From NCBI GenBank assembly GCA_964499205.1, contig CAZCJX010000004.1, positions 10,090 through 74,089 on the forward strand: a stretch of 64,000 nt of DNA. The letters run 5' to 3'. Made by a program: the position numbers and the translations under genes. Shown piece after piece: positions 10,909 to 20,020 of this stretch. Under the pieces are notes generated by a model. That model saw only the letters and a program-made list of their open reading frames with translations. It was not told the DNA's origin and did not search any database. Numbering within the stretch: the first letter of the stretch is position 1; each line of letters opens with the position of its first letter. This DNA is from DASRDZ01 sp964499205 (GTDB lineage Bacteria > Chloroflexota > Dormibacteria > Aeolococcales > Aeolococcaceae).

Positions 10909-11828
10909 GCGCCCGCGACTGGCTCGCCGCCGGCGGCCCGCCACCCTGGGACGTCGCGGTGCTCGGCGCGCCGGTGTCGCACGCCTCGATCAGCGCCTCG
11001 CGGGCCCACACCACGCCGCCCGCCTTCCGCGCCGCGCTGCAGCGCTTCGCCACCTACGACGGCGAGCACGACGTCGACCTCGCCGGCCTGCGCGTCGGCG
11101 ACTACGGCGACGTCGAGAACGACCTCGACGGCGACGTCCGCGCCGCCCAACGCCGCATCGAGGCGGCGATGATCGACGCAGCCGCCGAGGCGTCGCACGT
11201 TGTGGTCATCGGCGGCGACAACTCGCTGACCGCGCCGGCGATGCGCGGGGTGGCGCTCGGCTCGCTGGGCGACGGCTGGGGGCTGCTCACCTTCGACGCC
11301 CACCACGACGTGCGCGACCCGCGCTCCTACGGCGGCCCGCGCAACGGCACGCCGGTGCGCGAGCTGATCGAGGCCGGCCTGCCCGGCAACCGCGTCGCCC
11401 AGGTCGGCCTGCACGGCTTCGCCAACTCCCGCGAGCACCACGGCTGGGCGCGCGAGCAGGGTGTGCACATGCGCCGCGCCAGCCAGGTGCGCGCCGGTGG
11501 CATCACCTCGGTGCTCGACAGCGCGCTGACCGCGCTGGAACGCTGCGGCGCCGAGCGCATCTACGTCGACGTCGACATGGACGTGCTCGACCGCAGCTTC
11601 GCCCCCGCCTGCCCGGCGTCGATGCCCGGCGGCCTGTGCCCAGCGGACCTGCAGGAGGCGCTGTTCGTGCTCGGCGGCGACGCGCGTGTCGTCGCCGTCG
11701 ACCTCACCGAGGTGGACGCGGAGGCGGACATCGCCGGGATCACCGTGCGCACCATGTGCTCGGTGTTCCTGTCCTACTGCGCCGGGGTGGCGCACCGGCT
11801 GCGCCTGCAGCGCGAGGCGGCGGGGTGA
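10905..11828 (+). CDS. hutG: Formimidoylglutamase
   Basis: A 307-residue arginase/agmatinase-family metalloenzyme. From its place between hutU and hutI it should hydrolyse N-formimidoyl-L-glutamate to glutamate and formamide, completing the pathway. The binuclear manganese site is visible in GGDNS, FDAHHDVRD and DVDMDVLDRSFAPACP. The start is GTG 10905, overlapping the hutU stop by 4 nt, and the stop overlaps hutI in the same way. Agmatinase-like specificity is excluded only by context. Confidence 0.92.
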
Positions 11829-13045
11829 CCGCGGCCACCCTGGTGGTGCGCGGCATCGGAGAGCTGGCCACCTGCGACGCCACGCACGGCGACGCACCCG
11901 GCGTGGTCCGCGGTGCGGCGGTCGCGGCTGCCGGCCCCGTGATCACCTACGTCGGACCGGAGAGCGGGTTGGGCGAGCTGGAGATCGACGCCGGCGCGGT
12001 GGAGGTCGACGCGCGCGGCATGGCGGCGATCCCCGGGTTCGTCGATTCGCACACGCACATCGTGTGGCTGGGCGACCGCGCCGCCGAGTTCGCGCAGCGT
12101 GCGGCAGGAACGTCGTACGAGGAGATCGCGGCCGGCGGCGGCGGGATCATGGCCACGGTGCGGGCGACGCAGCGCGGGTCGCTGGAGCAGCTGGTTGCTG
12201 CGGCACGGGAGCGTGCGGCGCGGATGCTGCGCCTCGGCACCACCACCTGCGAGGCGAAGAGCGGCTACGGCCTGGCCCACGACGCCGAGATGCGCCAGCT
12301 CGAAGCCGCCCGCGAGCTGCATGCCGATCCCGACCTGCCCGACGTCGTCGCCACCTACCTGCCGCTGCACGCCGCACCGCCCGACACGGAGCGCGCGGCC
12401 TTTGTCGAGTCGGTGTGCGCGGAGGGGATTCCACGCGCCGCCAGGCTGGCGCGCTTCGCCGACGCCTTCTGCGACGCCGGCGCCTACACCGTGGCCGAAT
12501 GCGCGCAGCTCCTCGCCGCCGCCCGCGCGGCCGGCATGCGGCCCAAGCTCCATGCCGAGCAGCGCGCCCACACCGGCGCCACCCGGCTGGCCGCCCGGGC
12601 CGGCGCCGTCTCCGCCGACCACCTGGAACACGCCGACGACGCCGACCTCCGCGCCCTCGCCGCGGCCGGCACCGTCGGCGTCATCCTCCCCGGCGCCTCA
12701 CTGGTGCTCGGCGACCCTCCCCCACCCGGCCGCCGCCTCCTCGACGCCGGCGCCACCGTGGCCGTCGCCACCGACTGCAACCCCGGCACCTGCTACAGCG
12801 AGTCGATGCCCCTGATGCTCTCGCTCGCCGTCGCCCTCGCCGGCCTCACCCCCGCCCAGGCCCTGGTCGCCGCCACCGCGGGCGGCGCCGCGGCGCTGGC
12901 GCTGCGCGACCGCGGGGTTCTCCGCGAGGGCATGCGCTGCGACCTCTGCATCCTCGACTCACCGCGCTGGCTCGACGTCGCCTACCACCTCGGCGCAAAT
13001 CCCGTCGCCACGGTCATCCTCGGCGGCCGCGTCGTCGCCGGCTGA
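11825..13045 (+). CDS. hutI: Imidazolonepropionase
   Basis: A 406-residue amidohydrolase that opens the imidazolone ring to give N-formimidoyl-L-glutamate, the step before HutG. The metal ligands are in FVDSHTHIVW near the N-terminus and in PKLHAEQ and DHLEH in the middle. The late Asp is in VAVATDCNPGT. The block FAQRAAGTSYEEIAAGGGGI is specific for HutI. GTG 11825 overlaps the hutG stop. Gene order H-U-G-I gives a complete histidine-to-glutamate route; no hutC-like repressor is nearby. Confidence 0.96.
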   Translation: MTAATLVVRGIGELATCDATHGDAPGVVRGAAVAAAGPVITYVGPESGLGELEIDAGAVEVDARGMAAIPGFVDSHTHIVWLGDRAAEFAQRAAGTSYEEIAAGGGGIMATVRATQRGSLEQLVAAARERAARMLRLGTTTCEAKSGYGLAHDAEMRQLEAARELHADPDLPDVVATYLPLHAAPPDTERAAFVESVCAEGIPRAARLARFADAFCDAGAYTVAECAQLLAAARAAGMRPKLHAEQRAHTGATRLAARAGAVSADHLEHADDADLRALAAAGTVGVILPGASLVLGDPPPPGRRLLDAGATVAVATDCNPGTCYSESMPLMLSLAVALAGLTPAQALVAATAGGAAALALRDRGVLREGMRCDLCILDSPRWLDVAYHLGANPVATVILGGRVVAG

Positions 13046-13105
13046 CCGGCGCACCATGCTTCTGGCAGCAACACGAACCGAATTCCTCGGAGGCTTCGCA
13101 CCGAC

Positions 13106-14386
13106 ATGGCCGCTTCCCCGACGACCGTGGCGCTGATCGCCGACCGGCTCATCGACGGCACCGGACGCGACCCGGTGCCCGACGCGGTGGTGGTGTGGGA
13201 GGGGGCCAGGCTGGTGGCGGCGGGATCGCGCCGGGAAGTGAGCGTTCCCGACGGCGCCGAGGTGATCGAGGGCGACGACCTCACCGTCATGCCCGGCCTC
13301 ATGGACATGCACGTCCACCTCGCCATGCAGACCGGCATGGACCTGCTGCGCATCATGATGTCGCCGCGCTCCTTCACCCTGATGCACGCCATCCCGCACA
13401 GCGCGGCGACGCTGCAGGCCGGCTTCACCACCGTGCGCGACGCGGGCGGCACGCCGGCGGGGGTGCGCATGGCGGTGGAGCGGGGCTTCTTCAGCGGGCC
13501 GCGCATGCACCTCTCGGTGTCGATCCTCTCCCAGACCGGCGGCCACGCCGACCCGATGATGCCCTGCGGCTGCGAGCTGTTCATCGACGCCACGCCGCTC
13601 GACATCCCGCACGGCCGCGTCGACGGCGCCGACGAGATGCGCCGCCGCGTCCGCGAGGTGCTGCGCGCCGGTGCCGACAACATCAAGCTCTGCACCAGCG
13701 GTGGCGTGCTCTCCCCCGGCGACCTGCCCGACACGCCGCAGTTCACCGTCGAGGAGATCGCCGCCGCGGTGTACGAGGCGGGCGTGCACGGCAAGCACGT
13801 GCTCGCCCACGCGATGTCGGCCCAGGGCATCAAGAACGCCCTGCGCGGCGGCGTGCGCAGCATCGAGCACGGCTGCCTGCTCGACGAGGAGGGCATCGCG
13901 CTGATGCGCGAGAAGAACGCCTACCTGGTGCCGACGCTGGTGGCGCCGCGCGACGTCGCCGCCATCGCCGAGCGCAACCCCGCGCAGATCCCCGCCGAGA
14001 TGGTCGACAAGGCGCGCCGCGTCGGCGCCGTGCACATGGAGCGCTTCCGCGCCGCCGTCGAGGCCGGCGTGCAGGTGGCGCTGGGCACCGACGTCGGCGT
14101 CGGCGAGCACGGCAGCAACGCGCGCGAGCTGGCGCTGATGGTCGAGGGCGGCATGACGCCGATGCAGGCGCTGGTCGCGGCCACCGCGACGCCGGCGCGC
14201 CTGCTCGGGCAGCAGGATCGGCTCGGCACGCTGGAGGCGGGCAAGCTCGCCGACGTCGTCGCCGTGCAGGGCGATCCGCTCGCCGACATCGCCCTGGTCG
14301 CCGACCCCGCGCGGGTGCGCGTCGTGGTCAAGAACGGCGAGGTGGTGCGCCAGACCATCGCCAGTGTGGGCGCGCCGGCGAGCTAG
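13106..14386 (+). CDS. Metal-dependent amidohydrolase, prolidase/imidazolonepropionase-like
   Basis: A 426-residue member of the amidohydrolase superfamily, with HVHLAM as first metal ligands, the bridging-Lys segment NIKLCTSGG, then LAHAMS, IEHG and the final Asp in LGTDVGVGEHG. It belongs to the branch that includes enzymes hydrolysing N-acyl or prolyl dipeptides and is often annotated as imidazolonepropionase-like. It follows hutI by 60 bp on the same strand and might act on a related small amide. The substrate is not predictable. It is not a HutI copy, because the HutI-specific blocks are absent. Confidence 0.85.
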   Translation: MAASPTTVALIADRLIDGTGRDPVPDAVVVWEGARLVAAGSRREVSVPDGAEVIEGDDLTVMPGLMDMHVHLAMQTGMDLLRIMMSPRSFTLMHAIPHSAATLQAGFTTVRDAGGTPAGVRMAVERGFFSGPRMHLSVSILSQTGGHADPMMPCGCELFIDATPLDIPHGRVDGADEMRRRVREVLRAGADNIKLCTSGGVLSPGDLPDTPQFTVEEIAAAVYEAGVHGKHVLAHAMSAQGIKNALRGGVRSIEHGCLLDEEGIALMREKNAYLVPTLVAPRDVAAIAERNPAQIPAEMVDKARRVGAVHMERFRAAVEAGVQVALGTDVGVGEHGSNARELALMVEGGMTPMQALVAATATPARLLGQQDRLGTLEAGKLADVVAVQGDPLADIALVADPARVRVVVKNGEVVRQTIASVGAPAS

Positions 14387-14405
14387 CCAGCCGCCCCAGT
14401 TGCGG

Positions 14406-14879
14406 TCAGATCCGGCAGGAAGCCAGGCCCCGCTTGACCAGGTACTGCTGGTGGTACTCCTCGGCCGGCCAGAACTGCTGCGCGGGCAGGATCTCGGTCA
14501 CCACCGGCCGCGGCGACGACGCGGCGACGCGCGCCTTCACCTCGGCGGCGACGGCCGCCTGCTGGTTGTCGTGGGTGAAGATCGCCGAGCGGTACTGGGT
14601 GCCCACGTCGGGTCCCTGGCGGTTCAGCTGGGTGGGGTCGTGCAGGGTGAAGAAGTGCTCCACCAGGGTGCGGTAGCTGACCTGCTCGGGATCGAAGTCG
14701 ACCTCGACGGCCTCGGCATGGCCCGTCCGGTCGGTGCACACGTCCTCGTAGCTGGGACGCTCAGTGGTGCCGCCTGTGTAGCCGACGCGCGTGTCGGTGA
14801 CGCCGGGGATGTTGCGGAAGTCCACCTCGACGCCCCAGAAGCAGCCGGCAGCGAAGGTCGCCTTGCTCATGCGCGCCAC
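14406..14879 (-). CDS. msrA: Peptide methionine-S-sulfoxide reductase
   Basis: A 157-residue enzyme that reduces the S-epimer of methionine sulfoxide in proteins. The catalytic motif GCFWG lies at residues 12-16 (nucleophile Cys13). VGYTGGTTERPSYEDVC, HAEAVEVDFDP, FFTLHDPTQLNRQGPDVGTQYRS and the EYHQQYL segment complete the family pattern. A C-terminal Cys (SCRI) could serve as resolving residue. The catalytic position is a normal Cys codon here, unlike the peroxiredoxin at 28.2 kb. Confidence 0.97.
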   Translation of the reverse strand: MARMSKATFAAGCFWGVEVDFRNIPGVTDTRVGYTGGTTERPSYEDVCTDRTGHAEAVEVDFDPEQVSYRTLVEHFFTLHDPTQLNRQGPDVGTQYRSAIFTHDNQQAAVAAEVKARVAASSPRPVVTEILPAQQFWPAEEYHQQYLVKRGLASCRI

Positions 14880-14886
14880 TTTACGG

Positions 14887-15837
14887 CTACGCCGCCGGCT
14901 TGGCGACCCCCGCGTCGGTGGCGAACTGCTGCAGCGACTCGCCGCCGACCACCTCGACGCGGGGCAGGGCGAGGCGCCCGTCCCAGCTCTCGGGCAGCCC
15001 GTTTCCCAGGGCCACGGCGTCGTCGTAGCCGGCGGCCTGCACCGCCGCCATGGCGGTCGCGTCGAAGGTGCCGTAGGGGTAGGCGAAGTCGCGCACCGGC
15101 TGGCCGGTCAGCGCCCGCAGGGTGTCGCCGGAGCGGGTCACCTGGTCGGCGACGGCCGCAGCGGGCTGCCGGGTGAGGTCGAGGTGGTCGACGGTGTGCG
15201 CTCCGATGCGCACCCCGGCGGCGGCGACGGTGCGCAGGCTGCCGGCGGTGAGGTAGCCGGGGCGGCCGAGGAAGCCGGGCACGGCGAACAGGGTGGCGCA
15301 GAGATGGTCGCGCTGCAGCACCGGCAGGGCGTTGAAGGCGAAGTTGTCGTAGCCGTCGTCGAAGGTGAGGACAACGGGGTGGCTGGGCAGGGCCAGCTCG
15401 CCGTGCAGGGCGGCGACCACGTCGTGGAGGGTGACGGCGTGGGCGCCGGAGCGGCGCAGCAGGTCCATCTGGGCGGCGAACTGCTCGGGCGTCACCGAGA
15501 GGCGCTGGCCCAGCACGTCGCCGGGGGTGCGGTCGGTGCGCACGTAGTGGTAGGCGAGGATGGGCACGTGCAGGGCGCCGAGGCCGCTGCCGCCGGGTGC
15601 GGAGCGCCCGCTGGGCTCGTCGCCGTGGTGCCGCGGCACCAGGTTGGTGCAGAGCGGTTGGGGTTGGGGGGTGGCCAGCCGGCCCTCGGGCACCGCGCCG
15701 GTCTCGGGGAGCACCGCGCCGGTCCGGGGGGCCGGGCCTCCGGCGTCACCCGCGGTGGCCAGCGCTCCGCCCGCGGCGAGCAGGGCGGCGGCGAGGACGA
15801 GGGCAGACTGACGAACCGGAGAGAGCACGCGCAGCAC
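14887..15837 (-). CDS. Secreted polysaccharide deacetylase
   Basis: A 316-residue exported NodB-type deacetylase. An N-terminal signal segment (ALVLAAALLAAGGALA) and a Pro-rich spacer precede the catalytic domain that starts at VPILAYHYV. The metal/catalytic motifs are TFDDGYDN (the Asp pair), HTVDH (metal His pair) and RDFAYPYG. It probably removes N-acetyl groups from cell-wall or capsule glycans. It has a close relative in the same window at 47331-48440, with the same layout. Confidence 0.9.
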   Translation of the reverse strand: MLRVLSPVRQSALVLAAALLAAGGALATAGDAGGPAPRTGAVLPETGAVPEGRLATPQPQPLCTNLVPRHHGDEPSGRSAPGGSGLGALHVPILAYHYVRTDRTPGDVLGQRLSVTPEQFAAQMDLLRRSGAHAVTLHDVVAALHGELALPSHPVVLTFDDGYDNFAFNALPVLQRDHLCATLFAVPGFLGRPGYLTAGSLRTVAAAGVRIGAHTVDHLDLTRQPAAAVADQVTRSGDTLRALTGQPVRDFAYPYGTFDATAMAAVQAAGYDDAVALGNGLPESWDGRLALPRVEVVGGESLQQFATDAGVAKPAA

Positions 15838-15893
15838 GCTGCCTCCGTCGTGAATCTGACTGCAACGCTGTCACTCTACATGACAGCGTTGGA

Positions 15894-17279
15894 TCAGGTC
15901 ATGAGGAAGTAGGCGGCGCAGGCGGCGTCGATGAGGTCGTGGTCGAGGCGCGGCGGGCGCTGACGGAACTTGGCGGCGTGGACCACGTGCTTGAGGATGT
16001 CGCGGGGATGCACGCCGCGGTAGGGGCGCACCGGGTCGACCGAGCGGTACCACGTGTCGAGCAGGTAGTCGATGGCGGCGTCGTCGTAGGGGATCTCGGC
16101 GCCGGCGCACGCCGACGCCCAGATGGCGCGGAACTGCGCGTCGTCGGGGTCGGGCACGGCCACCTTGAAGTGCAGCCGGCGCAGGAAGGCCTCGTCGACC
16201 AGCGCGGTGGGCTCGAGGTTGCTCGACAGCACCAGCATGCAGACGAAGGGCACGGTGATGCTGGTGCCGGCGCGGGCCAGGTTGAGGTGGTCGTAGCCGC
16301 GCTCCAGCGGCACGATCAGGCGGTTGAGGAAGTTCTGCGGCGAGATCGCCGCCTGGCGGCCGAAGTCGTCGACCAGGAAGACGCCGCCGTTGGCCTTCAT
16401 CTGCACGCTGGCCTCGTAGTAGCCGAGGGTGCGGTCGAAGCCGAGCATCAGCATGTCGGGGGTCAGCTCGCCGCCGACGGCGACGGCGGGGCGCTCGCAA
16501 AGCACCCAGCGCCGGTCGTGCGGCGGCAGCTCGGCGCGGTGGGGCAGGTGGTGGATGGGGTCGAAGAGGCGGATCACCTGGCCCTGGATGGTCAGCGCGT
16601 AGGGCACGAACTGGGGCGGGCCCATCAGGCGGCAGAGCGTCTCGGCGATGCTGGTCTTGCCGTTGCCGGGCGCGCCGTAGATGAACAGGGTGTGGCGCTC
16701 GTTGACGGCGGGCCCGAGGGTGAGCAGCGTCTCCTCGGTGAGCTTGAGGTGGCTCAGCGCGGCGCGCAGCTCGTCGAGGCTGACGTGGTGCGGGCGCGCG
16801 GAGTCGCGGTTGGTGACCTCGCAGTACACCTCGAAGGGAACCGGCACGGGACCGATGTACTGGTTGATGTCGAGCAGGTCGCGGGCGCGGTCGCGGCCCT
16901 GGCCGGTGATCATGTAGGCCATCGACGCGCCGATGTCCTCGTCGGGCAGCAGCGCCGCGCCCGAGACGCTGTCGCGGAAGCCGGCGGACTGCACCCAGCC
17001 CTGGTCGGACAGCGGCTTGAGCACCTGCGACACGAACATCCACGGCACGCAGGCGCGGTGGGCGATGTCGCGGCCCACCATGGTGCCGTTGAAGTACAGC
17101 AGCTTGAGGACGATGTCGGAGACCAGCGTCTCGGGGACGCCGAGGTCGGCCCAGCTGCGCGGCGGCGGGGGGTAGGCGGGGATGCCGTGCGTGGCGGGCG
17201 GGGCGCTCGGGGCAGCAGGCGCGGACGCAGGGGCGGGAAGGCTCACCCGGCCGATTCTGCGGGCCGCCCGGGCCGGCAT
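15894..17279 (-). CDS. AAA-type ATPase of unknown role
   Basis: A protein of about 461 residues with a Pro/Ala-rich N-terminus, a helical domain (SWADLGVPETLVSDIVLKLL...) and then an ATPase core. The Walker A motif is IYGAPGNGKTS, Walker B is GVFLVDDFGRQ, and an LSSNLEP segment fits sensor 1. The family occurs widely without an assigned function. The early helical part contains a winged-helix-like stretch (MVGRDIAHRACVPWMFVSQVLKPLSDQGWV). The start is uncertain: ATG 17279 is given, and GTG 17246 (VSLPAPAS) is equally possible. No obvious partner gene adjoins it. Confidence 0.75.
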   Translation of the reverse strand: MPARAARRIGRVSLPAPASAPAAPSAPPATHGIPAYPPPPRSWADLGVPETLVSDIVLKLLYFNGTMVGRDIAHRACVPWMFVSQVLKPLSDQGWVQSAGFRDSVSGAALLPDEDIGASMAYMITGQGRDRARDLLDINQYIGPVPVPFEVYCEVTNRDSARPHHVSLDELRAALSHLKLTEETLLTLGPAVNERHTLFIYGAPGNGKTSIAETLCRLMGPPQFVPYALTIQGQVIRLFDPIHHLPHRAELPPHDRRWVLCERPAVAVGGELTPDMLMLGFDRTLGYYEASVQMKANGGVFLVDDFGRQAAISPQNFLNRLIVPLERGYDHLNLARAGTSITVPFVCMLVLSSNLEPTALVDEAFLRRLHFKVAVPDPDDAQFRAIWASACAGAEIPYDDAAIDYLLDTWYRSVDPVRPYRGVHPRDILKHVVHAAKFRQRPPRLDHDLIDAACAAYFLMT

Positions 17280-17370
17280 TCGCCCATGTGACACCCCCGT
17301 GCCGCGGTGTCCAGAACACCGTTGCAGGGCCGTCGCGGCGGCGTGAGTCCGGGAGATTCCTTGCGGATCC

Positions 17371-19407
17371 TCAGGCGCGCGCGACGAGCAGGGCGCGCAG
17401 CTCCTCCGGCGTGGTGACGGGTCGCTCGCAGGCGAAGTTGCGGCAGACATAGGCCGCAGCCCGGCCGTCGACGGGAGTGCGGTCGGCCATCAGCGGCACG
17501 CCGTCGGCATGGCCCCAGGCGAGCACGCGCGCGGGGTCGAAGTCGGCGGCGACGGTGTGAAGCAGCGCCTGGGTGTCGCCGGCGTCGGGCGCGCCGGCGA
17601 TGGCGACCTCGCGCAGCGGGGTGACGGCGAGCTCCAGCGCCCAGGCAAGGTTGCCCAGTGCCAGCGGGCTGCGCACGACCGCCGGCGCCAGCGGGCTGAT
17701 CACCGAGAGCGCGGCATCGTGCCAGCGCGCGTCGCCGGTGTAGGCGTGGAGGCGCAGCATGGCGTGCGCGGCGATCGACTGTCCCGCAGGAACCGCGTTG
17801 TCGTCGATCGACCTGGGGCGCACCAGCAGCGGCTCGGCGTCGAGCGCGGTGTCATAGAAGCCGGCGACGGGGTCGTGGAAGCGCTGCAGCATGTCGTTGC
17901 CGAGTCGCAGTGACTCGGTGAACCAGCGCGGGTCGCCGGTGGCCTGATAGAGGGTGAGCAGCGCGTCGGCGAGGAAGGCGACGTCCTCGAGGAACCCGGT
18001 GATCTTGGCGCTGCCGTCCTTCCAGGTGCGCAGCACCACGCCGTCGCGGGTGAGGTGATGATGGAGGAACTGCGCGCAGGTCGTCGCGACGTCGACGTAG
18101 TCGCTGCGCTGCAGTGCGGCGGCGGCTTCGGCGAAGGCGGCGAGCATCATCGCGTTCCACGCGGTGATCACCTTGTCGTCGCGGCCGGGGTGGACGCGCC
18201 GCTCGCGCGACTCGTATAGGCGAGCGCGAATCGCGTCGACGCGCTGCTGCAAGGTTGCTGCGTCAACGTCGAGTGCGGCGGCCACCTGCTCCAGCGGGTA
18301 GGGCAGCGAGAGCACCGTCGCGCCGTGCTCGAAGTTGCCTCCCTCGGTGACGCCGAAGACGCGGGCGGCGAGTGCGGCATCGTCGTCGTCGCCCAGCGCG
18401 TCGCGCAGCTGCTGCGGCGTCCAGACGAAGAACCTGCCCTCCTCGCCCTCGCTGTCGGCGTCCTGCGTCGAGGCGAAGCCGCCGCCGGGCAGGCGCATCT
18501 CGCGCACCACGTAGTCGAGCGTCTCCTCGACGACGCGGCGCCAGCGCGCGTCACCGGTGAGCTGGTACGCGTGCAGGTACACGGGAACCAGCTGCGCGTT
18601 GTCGTAGAGCATCTTCTCGAAGTGCGGCACCGCCCAGCGGCTGTCCACGCTGTAGCGGTGGAAGCCGCCGCCGACGTGGTCGTAGATGCCGCCGCGGGCC
18701 ATGCGGTCGAGGGTGATCAGCGCGGCGTCGAGCAGCGCGCTGTCGCCGGTGGCGCGGTGGCGGCGCAGCAGCACGTCGATCGCCGCGGAGTGGGGAAACT
18801 TGGGCGCGCCCTCGCCGAAGCCGCCGTTGCGCCGGTCGGTCTGCTCGGCGAGGACGCGTGCCGCCTGGTCGATCTGCTCCACGGTAGGCGCGGCGCCGCC
18901 GTGCAGCCGCGGCGGGGTGAGCGCCTGGCGCAGCTGCTCGCCCGCCTGGGCGACGGCGTCCTTGCGGTTGTGATACGCGTCTGCCGCGGCGCGCAGCACA
19001 ACGGGGAAGCCGCGCATGCCGCCGCGATCCGCCGGCGGGAAGTAGGTGCCGCCGAAGTAGGGAACGCCCTGCGGGGTGAGGAACACGGTCATCGGCCAGC
19101 CGCCGCTGCCGGTCATCGCCTGCACCGCCTGCATGTAGACGCCGTCGACGTCGGGGCGTTCCTCGCGGTCCACCTTGATGTTGACGAACAGCTGGTTCAT
19201 CAGCGCGGCGATCTCGGGATTCTCGAACGACTCGTGGGCCATCACGTGGCACCAGTGGCAGGCGCTGTAGCCGACGCTGAGCAGGACGGGCCGGTCGCTG
19301 CGGCGCGCCTCGGCGAAGGCCGCTTCGCCCCAGGGCCACCAGTCGACCGGGTTGTCGGCGTGCTGCAGCAGGTAGGGGCTGGTCTCCTGCGCCAGGCGGT
19401 TCGACAT
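17371..19407 (-). CDS. DUF255 thioredoxin-fold / six-hairpin protein (YyaL-like)
   Basis: A 678-residue cytoplasmic protein of the widely conserved YyaL/SPATA20 family. The N-terminus SNRLAQETSPYLLQHADNPV and the redox-like SACHWCHVMAHESF (a CHWC pair) define the thioredoxin-like domain (about 1-160). The rest is an alpha/alpha toroid resembling N-acylglucosamine epimerases, with blocks such as GGIYDHVGGGFHRYSVD, VPHFEKMLYDNAQL and DDKVITAWNAMML. The family has no settled enzymatic role. The start is the second Met, which matches the family N-terminus. Confidence 0.93.
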   Translation of the reverse strand: MSNRLAQETSPYLLQHADNPVDWWPWGEAAFAEARRSDRPVLLSVGYSACHWCHVMAHESFENPEIAALMNQLFVNIKVDREERPDVDGVYMQAVQAMTGSGGWPMTVFLTPQGVPYFGGTYFPPADRGGMRGFPVVLRAAADAYHNRKDAVAQAGEQLRQALTPPRLHGGAAPTVEQIDQAARVLAEQTDRRNGGFGEGAPKFPHSAAIDVLLRRHRATGDSALLDAALITLDRMARGGIYDHVGGGFHRYSVDSRWAVPHFEKMLYDNAQLVPVYLHAYQLTGDARWRRVVEETLDYVVREMRLPGGGFASTQDADSEGEEGRFFVWTPQQLRDALGDDDDAALAARVFGVTEGGNFEHGATVLSLPYPLEQVAAALDVDAATLQQRVDAIRARLYESRERRVHPGRDDKVITAWNAMMLAAFAEAAAALQRSDYVDVATTCAQFLHHHLTRDGVVLRTWKDGSAKITGFLEDVAFLADALLTLYQATGDPRWFTESLRLGNDMLQRFHDPVAGFYDTALDAEPLLVRPRSIDDNAVPAGQSIAAHAMLRLHAYTGDARWHDAALSVISPLAPAVVRSPLALGNLAWALELAVTPLREVAIAGAPDAGDTQALLHTVAADFDPARVLAWGHADGVPLMADRTPVDGRAAAYVCRNFACERPVTTPEELRALLVARA

Positions 19408-19490
19408 GGCCGCCACGCTACCGCAGCGGGGCAGGGGGACGCCGCTAAGCGGCGCCCCCCCTCTCCCCCAATCGTCAGATCATGCCTCCG

Positions 19491-20006
19491 TCAGTTCGGC
19501 GGCACGATGGGTGGTGGGGTCCGGACCGGCGACGCCGTGTTCGGGCACCCAGGCTGCGGGCACCCCTCGAAGTTGCCGTCCCAGCCGCGGAAGAACGTGC
19601 CGTCGTTGGCGTTGTAGGCCATCGCGTACCACGTCGCAGCGTCGCCCGCCTCCGATGTGGACGGGATCTGGGGCGTGAGGATCAGCAGCCAGCACAGGCA
19701 GGTCCAGCCGTCGACGGGGCTGCTCATGCTGGCCAGGTAGGCGGCATCGAACGTTGCCGGGCCGTTGCCCGCGGTGTACGTCTGCTCGACCGACTCGACG
19801 CTGACCACTCCCGCCGGTGGGGTCATCACCTCCGAAGCCGTGATGTCGAAGTAGTTGAGCTTCGACTGGACGTCCGTCGGCAACGGTCCGAGGACAGGAG
19901 CCGACTGGGCGTGCCCGCGGGCGGTGCCGTGGGTCACCGCCAGAGTGACTCCGCTTGCCACGCCAAGGGCGGCCAGTGCGGCGAGGCCAACTCGCAATCG
20001 CTTCAT
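19491..20006 (-). CDS. Secreted protein of unknown function
   Basis: A 171-residue protein I do not recognise. It has a classical signal peptide (MKRLRVGLAALAALGVASGVTLA) and a mature part rich in aromatic residues and cysteines (WTCLCWLL, EGCPQPGC), ending in a Pro-rich tail. The strong ribosome site AAGGGAG sits 5 nt before ATG 20006. It follows the gene at 20021-20773 by 14 nt on the same strand, so the two are almost certainly co-transcribed and may act together outside the cell. Confidence 0.75.
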   Translation of the reverse strand: MKRLRVGLAALAALGVASGVTLAVTHGTARGHAQSAPVLGPLPTDVQSKLNYFDITASEVMTPPAGVVSVESVEQTYTAGNGPATFDAAYLASMSSPVDGWTCLCWLLILTPQIPSTSEAGDAATWYAMAYNANDGTFFRGWDGNFEGCPQPGCPNTASPVRTPPPIVPPN

Positions 20007-20020
20007 GTCTCTCCCTTCCC

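Noticed and set aside
11636..11824. Upstream in-frame extension of hutI
   Set aside because: It lies wholly inside hutG and is Arg/Ala-rich without conserved residues; GTG 11825 with a 4-nt overlap is the likely start.
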